The notes under the pieces were generated by a model. That model had not been told where the DNA came from and made no database searches. It saw only the letters and a list, made by a program, of their open reading frames with translations. A stretch of 42,790 nucleotides of DNA, taken from Rhizobium favelukesii. Its GTDB lineage: Bacteria; Pseudomonadota; Alphaproteobacteria; Rhizobiales; Rhizobiaceae. Shown piece after piece: positions 9,773-16,641 of this stretch; the first letter of the stretch is position 1; the number at the start of each line of letters is the position of its first letter. The DNA lies in assembly GCF_000577275.2 (NCBI RefSeq), contig NZ_CBYB010000034.1, positions 1-42,790 of the forward strand, read 5' to 3'. Both the position numbers and the translations under genes were made by a program.

Positions 9773-10275
9773 GTTAAATCATTTCTTATAGGAACTCTAT
9801 ATGAATATTGCGGTTCCTTACATGGTATGATTGTTAGTTGATGCGCTAACCATCGATAACCAGCGCTTATCGATGGTAGATTGGTTTCGCCCTGCAAATC
9901 AGTGTGTCAGCCGTCCTGGATAACCGGAAACGCCTGGTTTTCCGGCCTTTTGAGCAGATTTCGGCGAGGTTCGGCGGAAACGTCTCTGTTCTGCGGCCCA
10001 TACAAAGCTACCCTCCCCTGCCGATGAGCACAAATTTCTCCACCGCCTTTACTCTCAGACGGGCTTTCATGCCCCTCCCCTTCTCCGATCTCCTTATTTT
10101 CAGGCATTTCGGCTGCAAACAGCCACCGGAGCGCGTTTCGTATTGGTTATGACCGTATGCTCGTTCCATGCGGCTTTTCGAGTCTGACGGGGCTGCATTT
10201 TCCTCATAAAACGCGCTTGCAACTGGTCATTTTCTCACGCATTCCTTATTTGTACAAAGCACCATAAAAGAACCG
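9773..10275. other. Divergent intergenic region
   Basis: About 500 bases between divergent genes at 9772 and 10276. Apart from the inverted repeat at 9849-9877 I see no supported gene. The flank at 9773-9850 is AT-rich and could hold the promoter of the DUF1612-type gene. Confidence 0.4.
9849..9877. promoter_or_regulatory. Perfect 11-bp inverted repeat, candidate operator
   Basis: ACCATCGATAA (9849-9859) and TTATCGATGGT (9867-9877) are exact inverted copies around the 7-base spacer CCAGCGC. They lie in the 500-base gap between the DUF1612-type gene (minus) and the recombinase gene (plus), a natural place for an operator. No T-run follows on either strand, so a terminator is unlikely. Confidence 0.5.
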
Positions 10276-11193
10276 ATGGCAAAACGACAATCCGCCGATC
10301 CGCCGCCCGCTCCTAAGCGCCTCATTGGTTACGCCCGGGTTTCGACCGACGATCAGGTACATGACGCACAGATGGACGAGCTGCGTGCCGCCGGCTGTGA
10401 GAGGATATTTCAGGAGCACGGCTCAGGCGCATCGCGGGTACGGCCGGTTCTGACAAGACTGCTCGGCGACCTCACCGCCGGCGACGTGCTGGTCGTCGTC
10501 CGGTTAGACCGCCTCGCCCGATCGGTCAGCCATCTCTTATCCGTAATCGAAGACCTCGAGGCGCGCGGCGTACACTTTCGGTCGATCCGCGATCCGATAG
10601 ATACGTCCACGCCACAAGGGATGTTTTCACTCCAGGTCCTTGGTGCCGTCGCGCAGCTCGAGCGAGCGCTAATCGCTGAGCGAACCAAGGCCGGCATCAA
10701 GGCGGCAAAAGCCCGCGGCAAGCTTCCAGGCAATCCAGGCCTTCGGGAGAGGCGACCGGAAGCCATCAAGGCGGTCTCGAAGGCCCGGGGGAAACTCTAT
10801 CTCGGCGAGCTGATCTCCTCTGCCCAGACCTGGCTCCCGACTGTTCGGCAACTTCGCCCAAAGCATAGCTGGGACAATGTCGTGCGGGTCCTCAATCGCA
10901 GAGGCCATGACTGGACGGTGGAAAGGCTACGCCGCGCCGTGCATCGCATGGTCCGCGAGAAGCTGGCCGAGCCTGAGCTATTAGTCCGCTCTCCGCGCCG
11001 CGCGCCAGAAGATCACCTCATGAAGCTCGTCGCAGCTATTGCCATTGCCGATCCCGGCCTATCACTGCGCGACATTGCCAGCCAGCTTGATCAGATGGGA
11101 GCGCGACCGGCGCGCGGCGGACGCAAATGGCAGCCATCATCCGTTCGTCACCTGCTGGATGAGGCGCATCGGTTTGGTCTCATCCGTCATTGA
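10276..11193 (+). CDS. Serine recombinase (resolvase/invertase family) with extended C-terminus
   Basis: A 305-residue serine recombinase. The catalytic domain begins with LIGYARVSTDDQ (nucleophile Ser23). GSGASRVRPVLTRLLGDLTAGD and VVVRLDRLARS supply the arginine cluster, followed by FSLQVLGAVAQLERALIAERTKAGIKAAKARG, the long E helix. After about residue 150 it differs from ordinary 180-200-residue resolvases: about 130 extra residues contain two possible helix-turn-helix segments (NVVRVLNRRGHDWTVERLRRAV and SLRDIASQLDQMGARPARGG). It converges on a decayed tniA-tniB-tniQ module and may be its resolvase (TniR-like) or an independent element. The start codon follows a weak AAAGAA. Confidence 0.85.
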   Translation: MAKRQSADPPPAPKRLIGYARVSTDDQVHDAQMDELRAAGCERIFQEHGSGASRVRPVLTRLLGDLTAGDVLVVVRLDRLARSVSHLLSVIEDLEARGVHFRSIRDPIDTSTPQGMFSLQVLGAVAQLERALIAERTKAGIKAAKARGKLPGNPGLRERRPEAIKAVSKARGKLYLGELISSAQTWLPTVRQLRPKHSWDNVVRVLNRRGHDWTVERLRRAVHRMVREKLAEPELLVRSPRRAPEDHLMKLVAAIAIADPGLSLRDIASQLDQMGARPARGGRKWQPSSVRHLLDEAHRFGLIRH

Positions 11194-11551
11194 GGGCACG
11201 GAGCATCAACTTGCCGATTGCGCGGTTTCTCGCCCTGGCTGATTTCTGCGGCAGAGATTTCCAGCCCGAGCCTCCGGTTCGGATTCAGGACGGAGTTTCA
11301 AGGCTGAAGTCACCTGCGCTGGTAAAGGGGCGTGGGGGTCTTGGACGGTGGGCCCGAGCTCGAATTGCCGAAAGGCCTTTCCAGCGGAAGGCGGAAGTGG
11401 GGTGATTTTGGAGGTAAGCCCAAAGAACAGTTCCGCGATCGCCGCAATCGTCACCGCTCGCCATGCCAGTGAAAGGTTTGCCATTGGCGTCAAATCTTCA
11501 GTGACCGACGGTCGCTGGCCATAGGGCAGCGGTAGACCTAACGAGGTGATG
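11194..11551. other. Convergent intergenic region, no gene seen
   Basis: About 350 bases between the 3' end of the recombinase gene and the 3' end of tniQ. Open frames here are antisense or low-quality. This is where the missing 3' part of a full-length tniQ would be expected. Confidence 0.35.
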
Positions 11552-12220
11552 TTAGGGCATCCCTTCCCGGGTCGGCAGCCACAGGAAGCGGCTTGCCGTA
11601 GCGATACGATCAAGTTCCAATCCGCCTTTGCCGATGGCCTCGCCGATCAGAGGCGCGACGTGCACCAAGTCTGCCTGGCGGCGACGCTGGAACCGGCGTG
11701 CCGAGACAACCGTATCGCAATGACGGCAAAACAGCCTGGCAACGCCGGCGGGTGTCTGCCGAAACTGAAACAGACCGCTGCGAAAACACCCAGCGCAGTA
11801 AATCTCGAGGCCTATTCCGTGCCGAGGACAGAGCACTGCTTCGACGCATGCCCACGATCGCCGGCAATAATGGTCCCTCCCCTCTTCGGCATCCCCATCA
11901 AAGCACACCGGACAGACGCCTCTGTTCATGGGATCACTCACGAAAGAGCTCTTGGGCCGCCCGGCGCTTTGCAGTGACAGTCGGTCCAGATCGGGTTTAC
12001 GGATGCGGCAGGCGAGTGCCCAAAGCCGAGTTCGGTCTCGATCAGGATGGAAGTCGCAGCTGAAGAAATTTTGGTTCTGACCGCCACGCGACCCGGATAT
12101 CCAGCTTTCAACTTGCTGGGGCGAGGTGGAATAATGGTTTGCGACCCGCCAGTGCCAACAACTGAGGAGTTCGTCGTCAAAAGGACGAGGTGCGACGGCC
12201 AGCAGCCGCACCTGTCTCAT
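11552..12220 (-). CDS. tniQ: TniQ-like transposition protein, short version
   Basis: The 222-residue product has a TniQ N-terminal domain: PRPFDDELLSCWHWRVANHY, then a zinc-ribbon-like region CPVCFDGDAEEGRDHYCRRSW, LCPRHGIGLEIYCAGC and LFCRHC with paired cysteines and histidines. In Tn5053/Tn7-like systems TniQ/TnsD-type proteins take part in target selection with the TniA transposase and TniB ATPase. Typical TniQ proteins are about 350-400 residues, so this one is probably C-terminally truncated. The ATG at 12220 shares a base with the TGA that closes the shifted tniB frame (TGATG), a typical coupled junction. Confidence 0.7.
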   Translation of the reverse strand: MRQVRLLAVAPRPFDDELLSCWHWRVANHYSTSPQQVESWISGSRGGQNQNFFSCDFHPDRDRTRLWALACRIRKPDLDRLSLQSAGRPKSSFVSDPMNRGVCPVCFDGDAEEGRDHYCRRSWACVEAVLCPRHGIGLEIYCAGCFRSGLFQFRQTPAGVARLFCRHCDTVVSARRFQRRRQADLVHVAPLIGEAIGKGGLELDRIATASRFLWLPTREGMP

Positions 12221-12955
12221 CAGCTTGCCTGCCGCTGTAGGCGGCGTTCCGATCGCCGCGCCATGGCAACCAGCGGCAGCACGAGGGTGTCACCGTCGAA
12301 ACTGTCCAATGTGATTGCCTCCGCCCCAGTCCAGACGGCTTTGAAAGGCCTCGAACCGCTCCGCAAGCTGCGGATCCGTCAACAACGCTTGGCGGGCCAG
12401 ATCCGTGCCGGCGCAAATCAGCGGAACTTTCAGGTCATTTGCCAGAAAGCGGATAACGTTGAGGAAGATCCGTTGCTGCCGATAGGTGCCGGTCAACATG
12501 GCATGGATCTCATCGATGATCAGCATCCGCACCCCCATCTTGCGCATCAAGCGGCAAGTGGTCTTCAGGCGAAAAGTTGCATCTCCTCCCGGACCAGGTG
12601 CGCTCATCGAATTGAGAAGCTCACCACAGACGTCGCGCTCAACAGGTTCGGCTGGCATCTGCATCGCCACGACCGGCATGGTCGTCACCCCGGTTCCGCG
12701 ATCGAAAGTGGGCTGGTGATCGCGAAGGAACTTTCGGATGACCTTGGTCTTTCCCATCCCGGTGTCGCCGTAGAGAAGCAGACATGGCATTCGATCTCGC
12801 GGCGGATAGGAGAGCAAATCCCCAAGCCGTGCCAAAGCTGCCCTTGCATCGGCCGTTTCCAACCAACGATCCGCCCGGATCCAGGCGACCCGTTCTTCGA
12901 TCCCCATGTCAGCATACTTTTGATACATCGGCTGCAGATGGCGATATTCCGTCAT
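12220..12955 (-). pseudogene. tniB: TniB-like transposition ATPase, frameshifted near its 3' end
   Basis: The intact part (ATG 12955 to TGA 12290) encodes an AAA+ ATPase of the TniB type: LLYGDTGMGKTKVIRKF (Walker A), RMLIIDEIHAMLTG (Walker B), NDLKVPLICAGTDLA and PQLAERFEAF. After ERFEAF this frame soon stops. The neighbouring frame continues through GDTLVLPLVAMARR to a TGA that overlaps the tniQ start, showing one frame change near 12300-12340 and probably a deletion, because TniB proteins are usually about 300 residues. An ATG two codons upstream (12961) is also possible. The ATG at 12955 overlaps the stop of the preceding tniA-like stub as ATGA. Confidence 0.7.
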
Positions 12956-13152
12956 GACCATTCCTCTACTGACAACGGGGACAAGTCGAAGAATTCGCTC
13001 TCATCGGCATCATCTGTCGTTCCGATCCTACGTCGCTCGCTGGCGGCCAACGCCTGTAAAGCCGAACGATTCTCGAAACGCGACGAAGCAAATGAAAGCG
13101 GTCGGATCATCCTTGGCTCCAGCGCACCAATATCGGAATTGCTCAGCAACAT
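12952..13152 (-). pseudogene. 3' stub of a tniA-like transposase gene
   Basis: A 66-residue open frame ends in FFDLSPLSVEEWS with its TGA overlapping the tniB start (ATGA). The composition (RPLSFASSRFENRSALQALAASERRRIG) fits the basic C-terminal tail of a Mu/TniA-type transposase. No catalytic DDE region precedes it, and the upstream frame is closed. The assignment rests mainly on position in the tni gene order. Confidence 0.45.
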
Positions 13153-13390
13153 GCCATCTGCCTTGGCCTAGGCTTCTAATACCACCGAGTTGGGCCAGGA
13201 ATTGATCTAGTGTGGCATTAGAGTCGAGATCGAATTTGTCATCCAGTTGGTCCCGATATGCGCCGTTGGAGGAGCAGGTTCACCGCGATGATTTCCGTGC
13301 AGTACCAAAGATAGTCTCGATGCGAACGCGGCAAATATGCGGTCAATTCGAGGATCTCGATCCATTATAACTGGAAAGCGCTTCAGTCCC

Positions 13391-13606
13391 TCATGAAGGA
13401 CGGTCCCTGCCCGGTTTAGGCATCTTAGCTGCTAATTCAGGATATCTGCCGGAAAAAGATTTGACGTGTTTGACCAATTCACGTCGCCTTTCATCCGTCG
13501 GATCACTCGGGTTGAACCTGCTAAACATAGCTATGAACTGATCAATTGCGCGCGTGCCTTCGTGACATTCAAAACACGTCGAGTCCTGGTGGTCTCTGTG
13601 CGGCAT
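13391..13606 (-). CDS. Small hypothetical protein
   Basis: This 71-residue frame ends in ELVKHVKSFSGRYPELAAKMPKPG. I do not recognise it. It contains CFECHEG, a possible Cys/His metal-binding pair, and a helical charged C-terminal half. There is no clear ribosome-binding site. Two copies of the 10-bp palindrome CATAGCTATG are near it, one inside the gene (13526-13535) and one just before the start (13611-13620). It could be a relic. Confidence 0.3.
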   Translation of the reverse strand: MPHRDHQDSTCFECHEGTRAIDQFIAMFSRFNPSDPTDERRRELVKHVKSFSGRYPELAAKMPKPGRDRPS

Positions 13607-13964
13607 TGAACATAGCTATGGGCGGGCAGTGATCTCGCGACGTCGAAGCCTCAAGCCCTCCGCAATATGTGCAAGTCGGCTGCAGAGCGATCAACCGCGC
13701 GGTCCTGGTTTTCTTTTCAGGCTAATTCGGTACGAAATGCCAAATAAAAAGTGCGGATCGAGGAGTTTCGAATGGGTGGAAATGTACTTGCGATCGCGAG
13801 AATACCGTCGTCGGGGCTTCGAACACACGTGTGATCGCACGGCTTCCTCGGATGGTCGGCGCACAGATTCGCTACTCTCAAAACCTCCCGGACGTGCCGC
13901 TTACATGGGGCAACGGATGCGTCAAAGGCTGGCGCTTCACGTTTAGTCGATGCGTTTCGCGATA

Positions 13965-14000
13965 GACGGCGGGCGAGAGCCAGTTCTCTCGCCCGCCGTC
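13965..14000. repeat. Perfect 15-bp hairpin downstream of repC
   Basis: GACGGCGGGCGAGAG (13965-13979) is exactly repeated in inverted form at 13986-14000 around a 6-base loop. This is the strongest GC-rich stem in the window. It lies about 200 bases beyond the repC stop in the direction of transcription. There is no T-run on either side, so it is not a canonical intrinsic terminator. Confidence 0.6.
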
Positions 14001-14153
14001 TCCTTCGGCGATGCACCACCCGACCATTGCTGGGTGGTGAAAAGTGAATCGTAATCCCGGCAAAACATTCGGTCGAACCGGCTCTCTATGGCCGGCAGCC
14101 TTCGTTGAATCCTTACTCATATCGATAGGAGCGGGCGACAAATCCACGTGAAC

Positions 14154-14181
14154 CAAAACCCTGACAGCTGTCAGGGTTTTG
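14154..14181. other. 28-bp perfect palindrome, candidate parS (or repC terminator)
   Basis: A perfect palindrome centred between 14167 and 14168 with core CCTGACAGCTGTCAGG flanked by A- and T-rich arms. The same 16-bp core recurs at 15590-15611 at the end of repB. RepB (ParB) of repABC plasmids binds palindromic parS sites located in or beside the operon, including downstream of repC, so the repeated core argues for parS. The GC arms and terminal T-run would also serve as a terminator 17 bases beyond the repC stop. Confidence 0.7.
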
Positions 14182-14197
14182 TCTCGCTGAGGCAGCC

Positions 14198-15412
14198 CTA
14201 GCCCACTGCTCTCTCTCCTTGTCCGTGAGCTCTTCGCAGCGCCATGAGGACCGGCCCCAACGAAAATTCGCCCCGCTCCGCCTTGCGCGTGAGGTCACGA
14301 AGATAGCCCCCCGGCGAGTTGATATGCCCTGTCCGCTCTAGGATGCAGGCCACCGCGGCGGCCGCATTTTCCGGCCCCATCACCTCGCACGCCTCTTGAT
14401 AGGCCGACGGGCTGATGCCCAACATCGACCTCACGACCACCGCTGCGCCCATCATTTCGCGCCAACTCCCAATCGAACCGCCCGGCCCATACATCGCGAT
14501 CTCGGGGCAAGCCCGCAGCACCATTCCAAGAGGAAAATTCCGGAGTGGCTCCCGCGGCGGCCGACTATCGTCCACCGCCGTCGCGCCCTGCCCGTTTCTA
14601 GGGCTTGGTTCAAGTTCATGATTGGATTCGGGTTTTGAATTCTGTATGTGGCGCTCACCACGAGCATCATTGATGCTCGTATTTTCGTTATTTTGCTGCA
14701 TTTCCAGGGTGTTGATAATTTCCTCCTGCAAAAGCGACATCTCGTCCAGTATTGACGCGACGTCGCTGAGGGTCGGAGCGCGCGGAATCCGGCTCATCAG
14801 AGTGATATAGACTTGTTCGATGGTAACCCAGTCGCCTGATGCGCCTTCCTCGATCGCGGCAGTAATGAGCTTTCGAACATCCCGTCGGCAAATCGTCAGA
14901 CTTTCCTTTGCCCGGCGGAAGGTTGCTCGATCGGCAGCGACTTGCTGCGCCATGACTGCGAGTTCTTCAGCGCGCAATAGAAGCGGTGAAACATCGAAGC
15001 CAAATGCGCTTTCGATCCCACCCGCACTGTCCTTTCTGGCGTAGCGCTTGCCATTGGCACTGTCCTTCCGCACGATCAGACCAGCCTCGACAAGAAGCGC
15101 TAAGTGCCTGCGAAGCGTCGCGCCAGCAATGCCATGCGCGCGGAGTGTCAGCTGAGCATTGGATGGAAAGACAACGAGCTGCGCGTCCTGGCGTAGCTCC
15201 TTATCAGGATAGAAAGTTAGCAACGCGTCAAGGACTGCTAGGCTACGGTCCTGTAGTCCAAGCACTTCCCGTGCTTCCGCTACATCCCGGAAGATTTTCC
15301 ATTTGTCGGCCGACTTGCCTGGCTTGATCTCGGTCGTCGCAAGCTGTCGCTTCACCAAGGCAAGCGTCATCGGCCGCCGCCCAAAGGGCGTCGTCACACT
15401 TCCAATCTGCAT
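14198..15412 (-). CDS. repC: Replication initiator RepC
   Basis: RepC initiates replication of repABC plasmids; in known members the origin lies inside its own gene. The N-terminus VTTPFGRRPMTLALVKRQL is diagnostic. A winged-helix-like DNA-binding region follows (QLTLRAHGIAGATLRRHLALLVEAGLIVRKDS, about residues 90-120). The C-terminal domain contains FPLGMVLRACPEIAMYGPGG and GGYLRDLTRKAERGEFSLGPVLMAL. Start ATG 15412 (404 residues) follows AAGGTG by 7 bases; the frame is open to a TTG at 15427. It is third in the repABC operon, separated from repB by 191 bases containing a ctRNA. The stretch between the two domains is AT-rich and holds the candidate origin. Confidence 0.95.
   Translation of the reverse strand: MQIGSVTTPFGRRPMTLALVKRQLATTEIKPGKSADKWKIFRDVAEAREVLGLQDRSLAVLDALLTFYPDKELRQDAQLVVFPSNAQLTLRAHGIAGATLRRHLALLVEAGLIVRKDSANGKRYARKDSAGGIESAFGFDVSPLLLRAEELAVMAQQVAADRATFRRAKESLTICRRDVRKLITAAIEEGASGDWVTIEQVYITLMSRIPRAPTLSDVASILDEMSLLQEEIINTLEMQQNNENTSINDARGERHIQNSKPESNHELEPSPRNGQGATAVDDSRPPREPLRNFPLGMVLRACPEIAMYGPGGSIGSWREMMGAAVVVRSMLGISPSAYQEACEVMGPENAAAAVACILERTGHINSPGGYLRDLTRKAERGEFSLGPVLMALRRAHGQGERAVG
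14600..14735. other. oriV: Candidate origin of replication (oriV) within repC
   Basis: This central part of repC is clearly more AT-rich than the rest of the gene and encodes a low-complexity Asn-rich linker (MQQNNENTSIND). It contains a perfect dyad, CGAGCATCA (14661-14669), T, TGATGCTCG (14671-14679). In characterised repABC plasmids the origin lies in an AT-rich segment in the middle of repC, so the location fits; the exact limits are inference. Confidence 0.55.
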
Positions 15413-15472
15413 TTTCTTCACCTTCAAAGAGGCAAAAGAAACCTGCTCACCAAATTACGGTGCCAAAGACTC

Positions 15473-15557
15473 TTGACTGGGATTCGGGGAAATGCGATTC
15501 TCTAGTTGTCACACATTGAGAGAGGCTTCCACGACGGCAACGTTTGGGGGCCTTTTT
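15473..15557 (+). ncRNA. Counter-transcribed antisense RNA (ctRNA/incA) between repB and repC
   Basis: Opposite to repABC transcription there is TTGACT (15473-15478), a 17-base spacer and GATTCT (15496-15501), a plausible -35/-10 pair. About 22 bases beyond the -10 a stem GGCTTCCA (15524-15531) / TGGGGGCC (15545-15552), with two G-U pairs, is followed by TTTTTCTTTT, a good intrinsic terminator. The predicted RNA starts near 15508 and is about 50 nt. repABC plasmids carry such an antisense RNA in this spacer, which lowers RepC production and causes incompatibility. Confidence 0.75.
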
Positions 15558-15589
15558 CTTTTGCAGCGCTTCCCTTCTTTTATCTTCGG

Positions 15590-15611
15590 AATCCTGACAG
15601 CTGTCAGGATT
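15590..15611. other. 22-bp perfect palindrome overlapping the repB stop, candidate parS
   Basis: Perfect palindrome centred between 15600 and 15601 with core CCTGACAGCTGTCAGG, the same core as the palindrome at 14154-14181. The repB stop codon (15604-15606) lies inside it. A ParB-type protein binding here would sit at the boundary of its own gene and the repB-repC spacer. Confidence 0.75.
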
Positions 15612-16641
15612 GTTGGCTTTCACGTTGACGGGCAAAGCGCTCAGCAAGTCCTGGCAGCTCCGCTTCGACAAACTTCAGAAATTCAGTTCCGAGTAAGCCC
15701 TCGGCCGAAATCCGGACCTCTTTCGCGGACATCACCAATGCACCAATTTTCGTGCCCCTGTTATCGGAGATCGGAATAGGTTGCGCACCCTTCTTGTCGG
15801 CTGGTTTGATCGCGTTAAGAACACGCTGAAATCGCTGGTCGGATGTCTCGTTGCCGTCGGCTTTTGTGCTTAATGCAGCCCGAATTGAATCAAGAATTCT
15901 TGGATTGCCGGCAACGGTCTTGGCGAGATCGACCCAACGTGGCCGCCCAACCTTCGGCGCCCGCCCAATGGCCGTGATAATGTCCGCAGGAACGACCCGG
16001 TAGACGTTGCGCATTCGGGCAAGTTCGGCATCCTCAATCGAAAGCGCGGCGTAGATGTAGCGCGGCTTGATCCCCGCGTCGTCCATTCGCGATGCGAACA
16101 ATGCGCGCTCGATCCAGGTCAGATCCTGGCGGCCCGCATTCTCGATGCCCTGAGCTAGAACGAGATCAAGATCGGAAATTTCCATCTCGAGGGCGCGAAC
16201 GGGCCTGCCGAGCTGCATGGCAGCGAGCCAGCGTCGGTGACCATAGACGATCTGGTAACGTCCAGGAGACGACGGGTGACGGCGGACCTGGACGGGGACC
16301 TTTTGCCCCTCGGTTTCGATCGACCGCTTGAACATCTCGAAGCTCGTGACGTCATCATCCGGCAGCCTGTCCGGGTAAGGGGAGGGGTCGATGAGCGAAG
16401 GATCCAATTCGCTAACCGCACCACCGCCCGACTCAACGATAGCCTTCAAACGATCTCGCTCTGTCCTGATGTCATCGATGGCCCGATGGGCCGCACCAAT
16501 CACACCTGCTCCGACACGATTGCCGGCAACGGGGGCAGGGCCCAGCGGAGGCTGCAGTTGATCCGCAGCCTGATCATTCTCAAGCTCTGCGGAAAGTAGC
16601 CCGAAGCTGGCGACAATGGACTTCCGAGGTGATTTGCTCAT
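15604..16641 (-). CDS. repB: Plasmid partitioning protein RepB (ParB family)
   Basis: RepB is the centromere-binding ParB protein of repABC plasmids and works with RepA in segregation and operon autoregulation. The ParB nuclease-like domain is visible: LIDPSPYPDRLPDD, VPVQVRRHPSSPGRYQIVYGHRRWLAAMQLG, then the helix-turn-helix region LTWIERALFASRMDDAGIKPRYIYAALSIEDAELARM. ATG 16641 (345 residues, MSKSPRKSIVASFG) overlaps the repA stop as ATGA. The frame is open four codons further upstream but that start would reach into repA. Its 3' end forms part of a palindrome that may be its own binding site. Confidence 0.95.
   Translation of the reverse strand: MSKSPRKSIVASFGLLSAELENDQAADQLQPPLGPAPVAGNRVGAGVIGAAHRAIDDIRTERDRLKAIVESGGGAVSELDPSLIDPSPYPDRLPDDDVTSFEMFKRSIETEGQKVPVQVRRHPSSPGRYQIVYGHRRWLAAMQLGRPVRALEMEISDLDLVLAQGIENAGRQDLTWIERALFASRMDDAGIKPRYIYAALSIEDAELARMRNVYRVVPADIITAIGRAPKVGRPRWVDLAKTVAGNPRILDSIRAALSTKADGNETSDQRFQRVLNAIKPADKKGAQPIPISDNRGTKIGALVMSAKEVRISAEGLLGTEFLKFVEAELPGLAERFARQRESQQS

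Larger units (their letters stand above)
10276..13152. mobile_element. Remnant of a Tn5053/Tn402-like (TniABQ) transposition module with recombinase
   Basis: This segment combines a serine recombinase (plus strand) with tniQ, tniB and a 3' stub of a tniA-like gene (minus strand). The order tniA-tniB-tniQ and the overlapping stop/start junctions match Tn5053-type modules. The main transposase is missing and tniB is frameshifted, so it is not expected to move by itself. I did not find terminal inverted repeats. Confidence 0.6.
13153..14153. other. Scar region between tni module and repC, mostly non-coding
   Basis: About 1 kb holding the doubtful 71-residue frame, the paired CATAGCTATG palindromes and a strong hairpin at 13965-14000. 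Other open frames (13629-13946 plus; 13717-14019 and 13878-14156 minus) overlap each other, are Arg-rich and lack ribosome-binding sites; I do not support them. Confidence 0.4.

Noticed and set aside
12047..13171. 374-codon open frame on the plus strand
   Set aside because: It lies antisense to tniB and tniQ, whose protein motifs are clear. Its own translation has no domain and no proper ribosome-binding site.
13629..14156. Several frames on both strands downstream of repC
   Set aside because: Mutually overlapping, Arg-rich, spanning the strong hairpin; no supporting signals.
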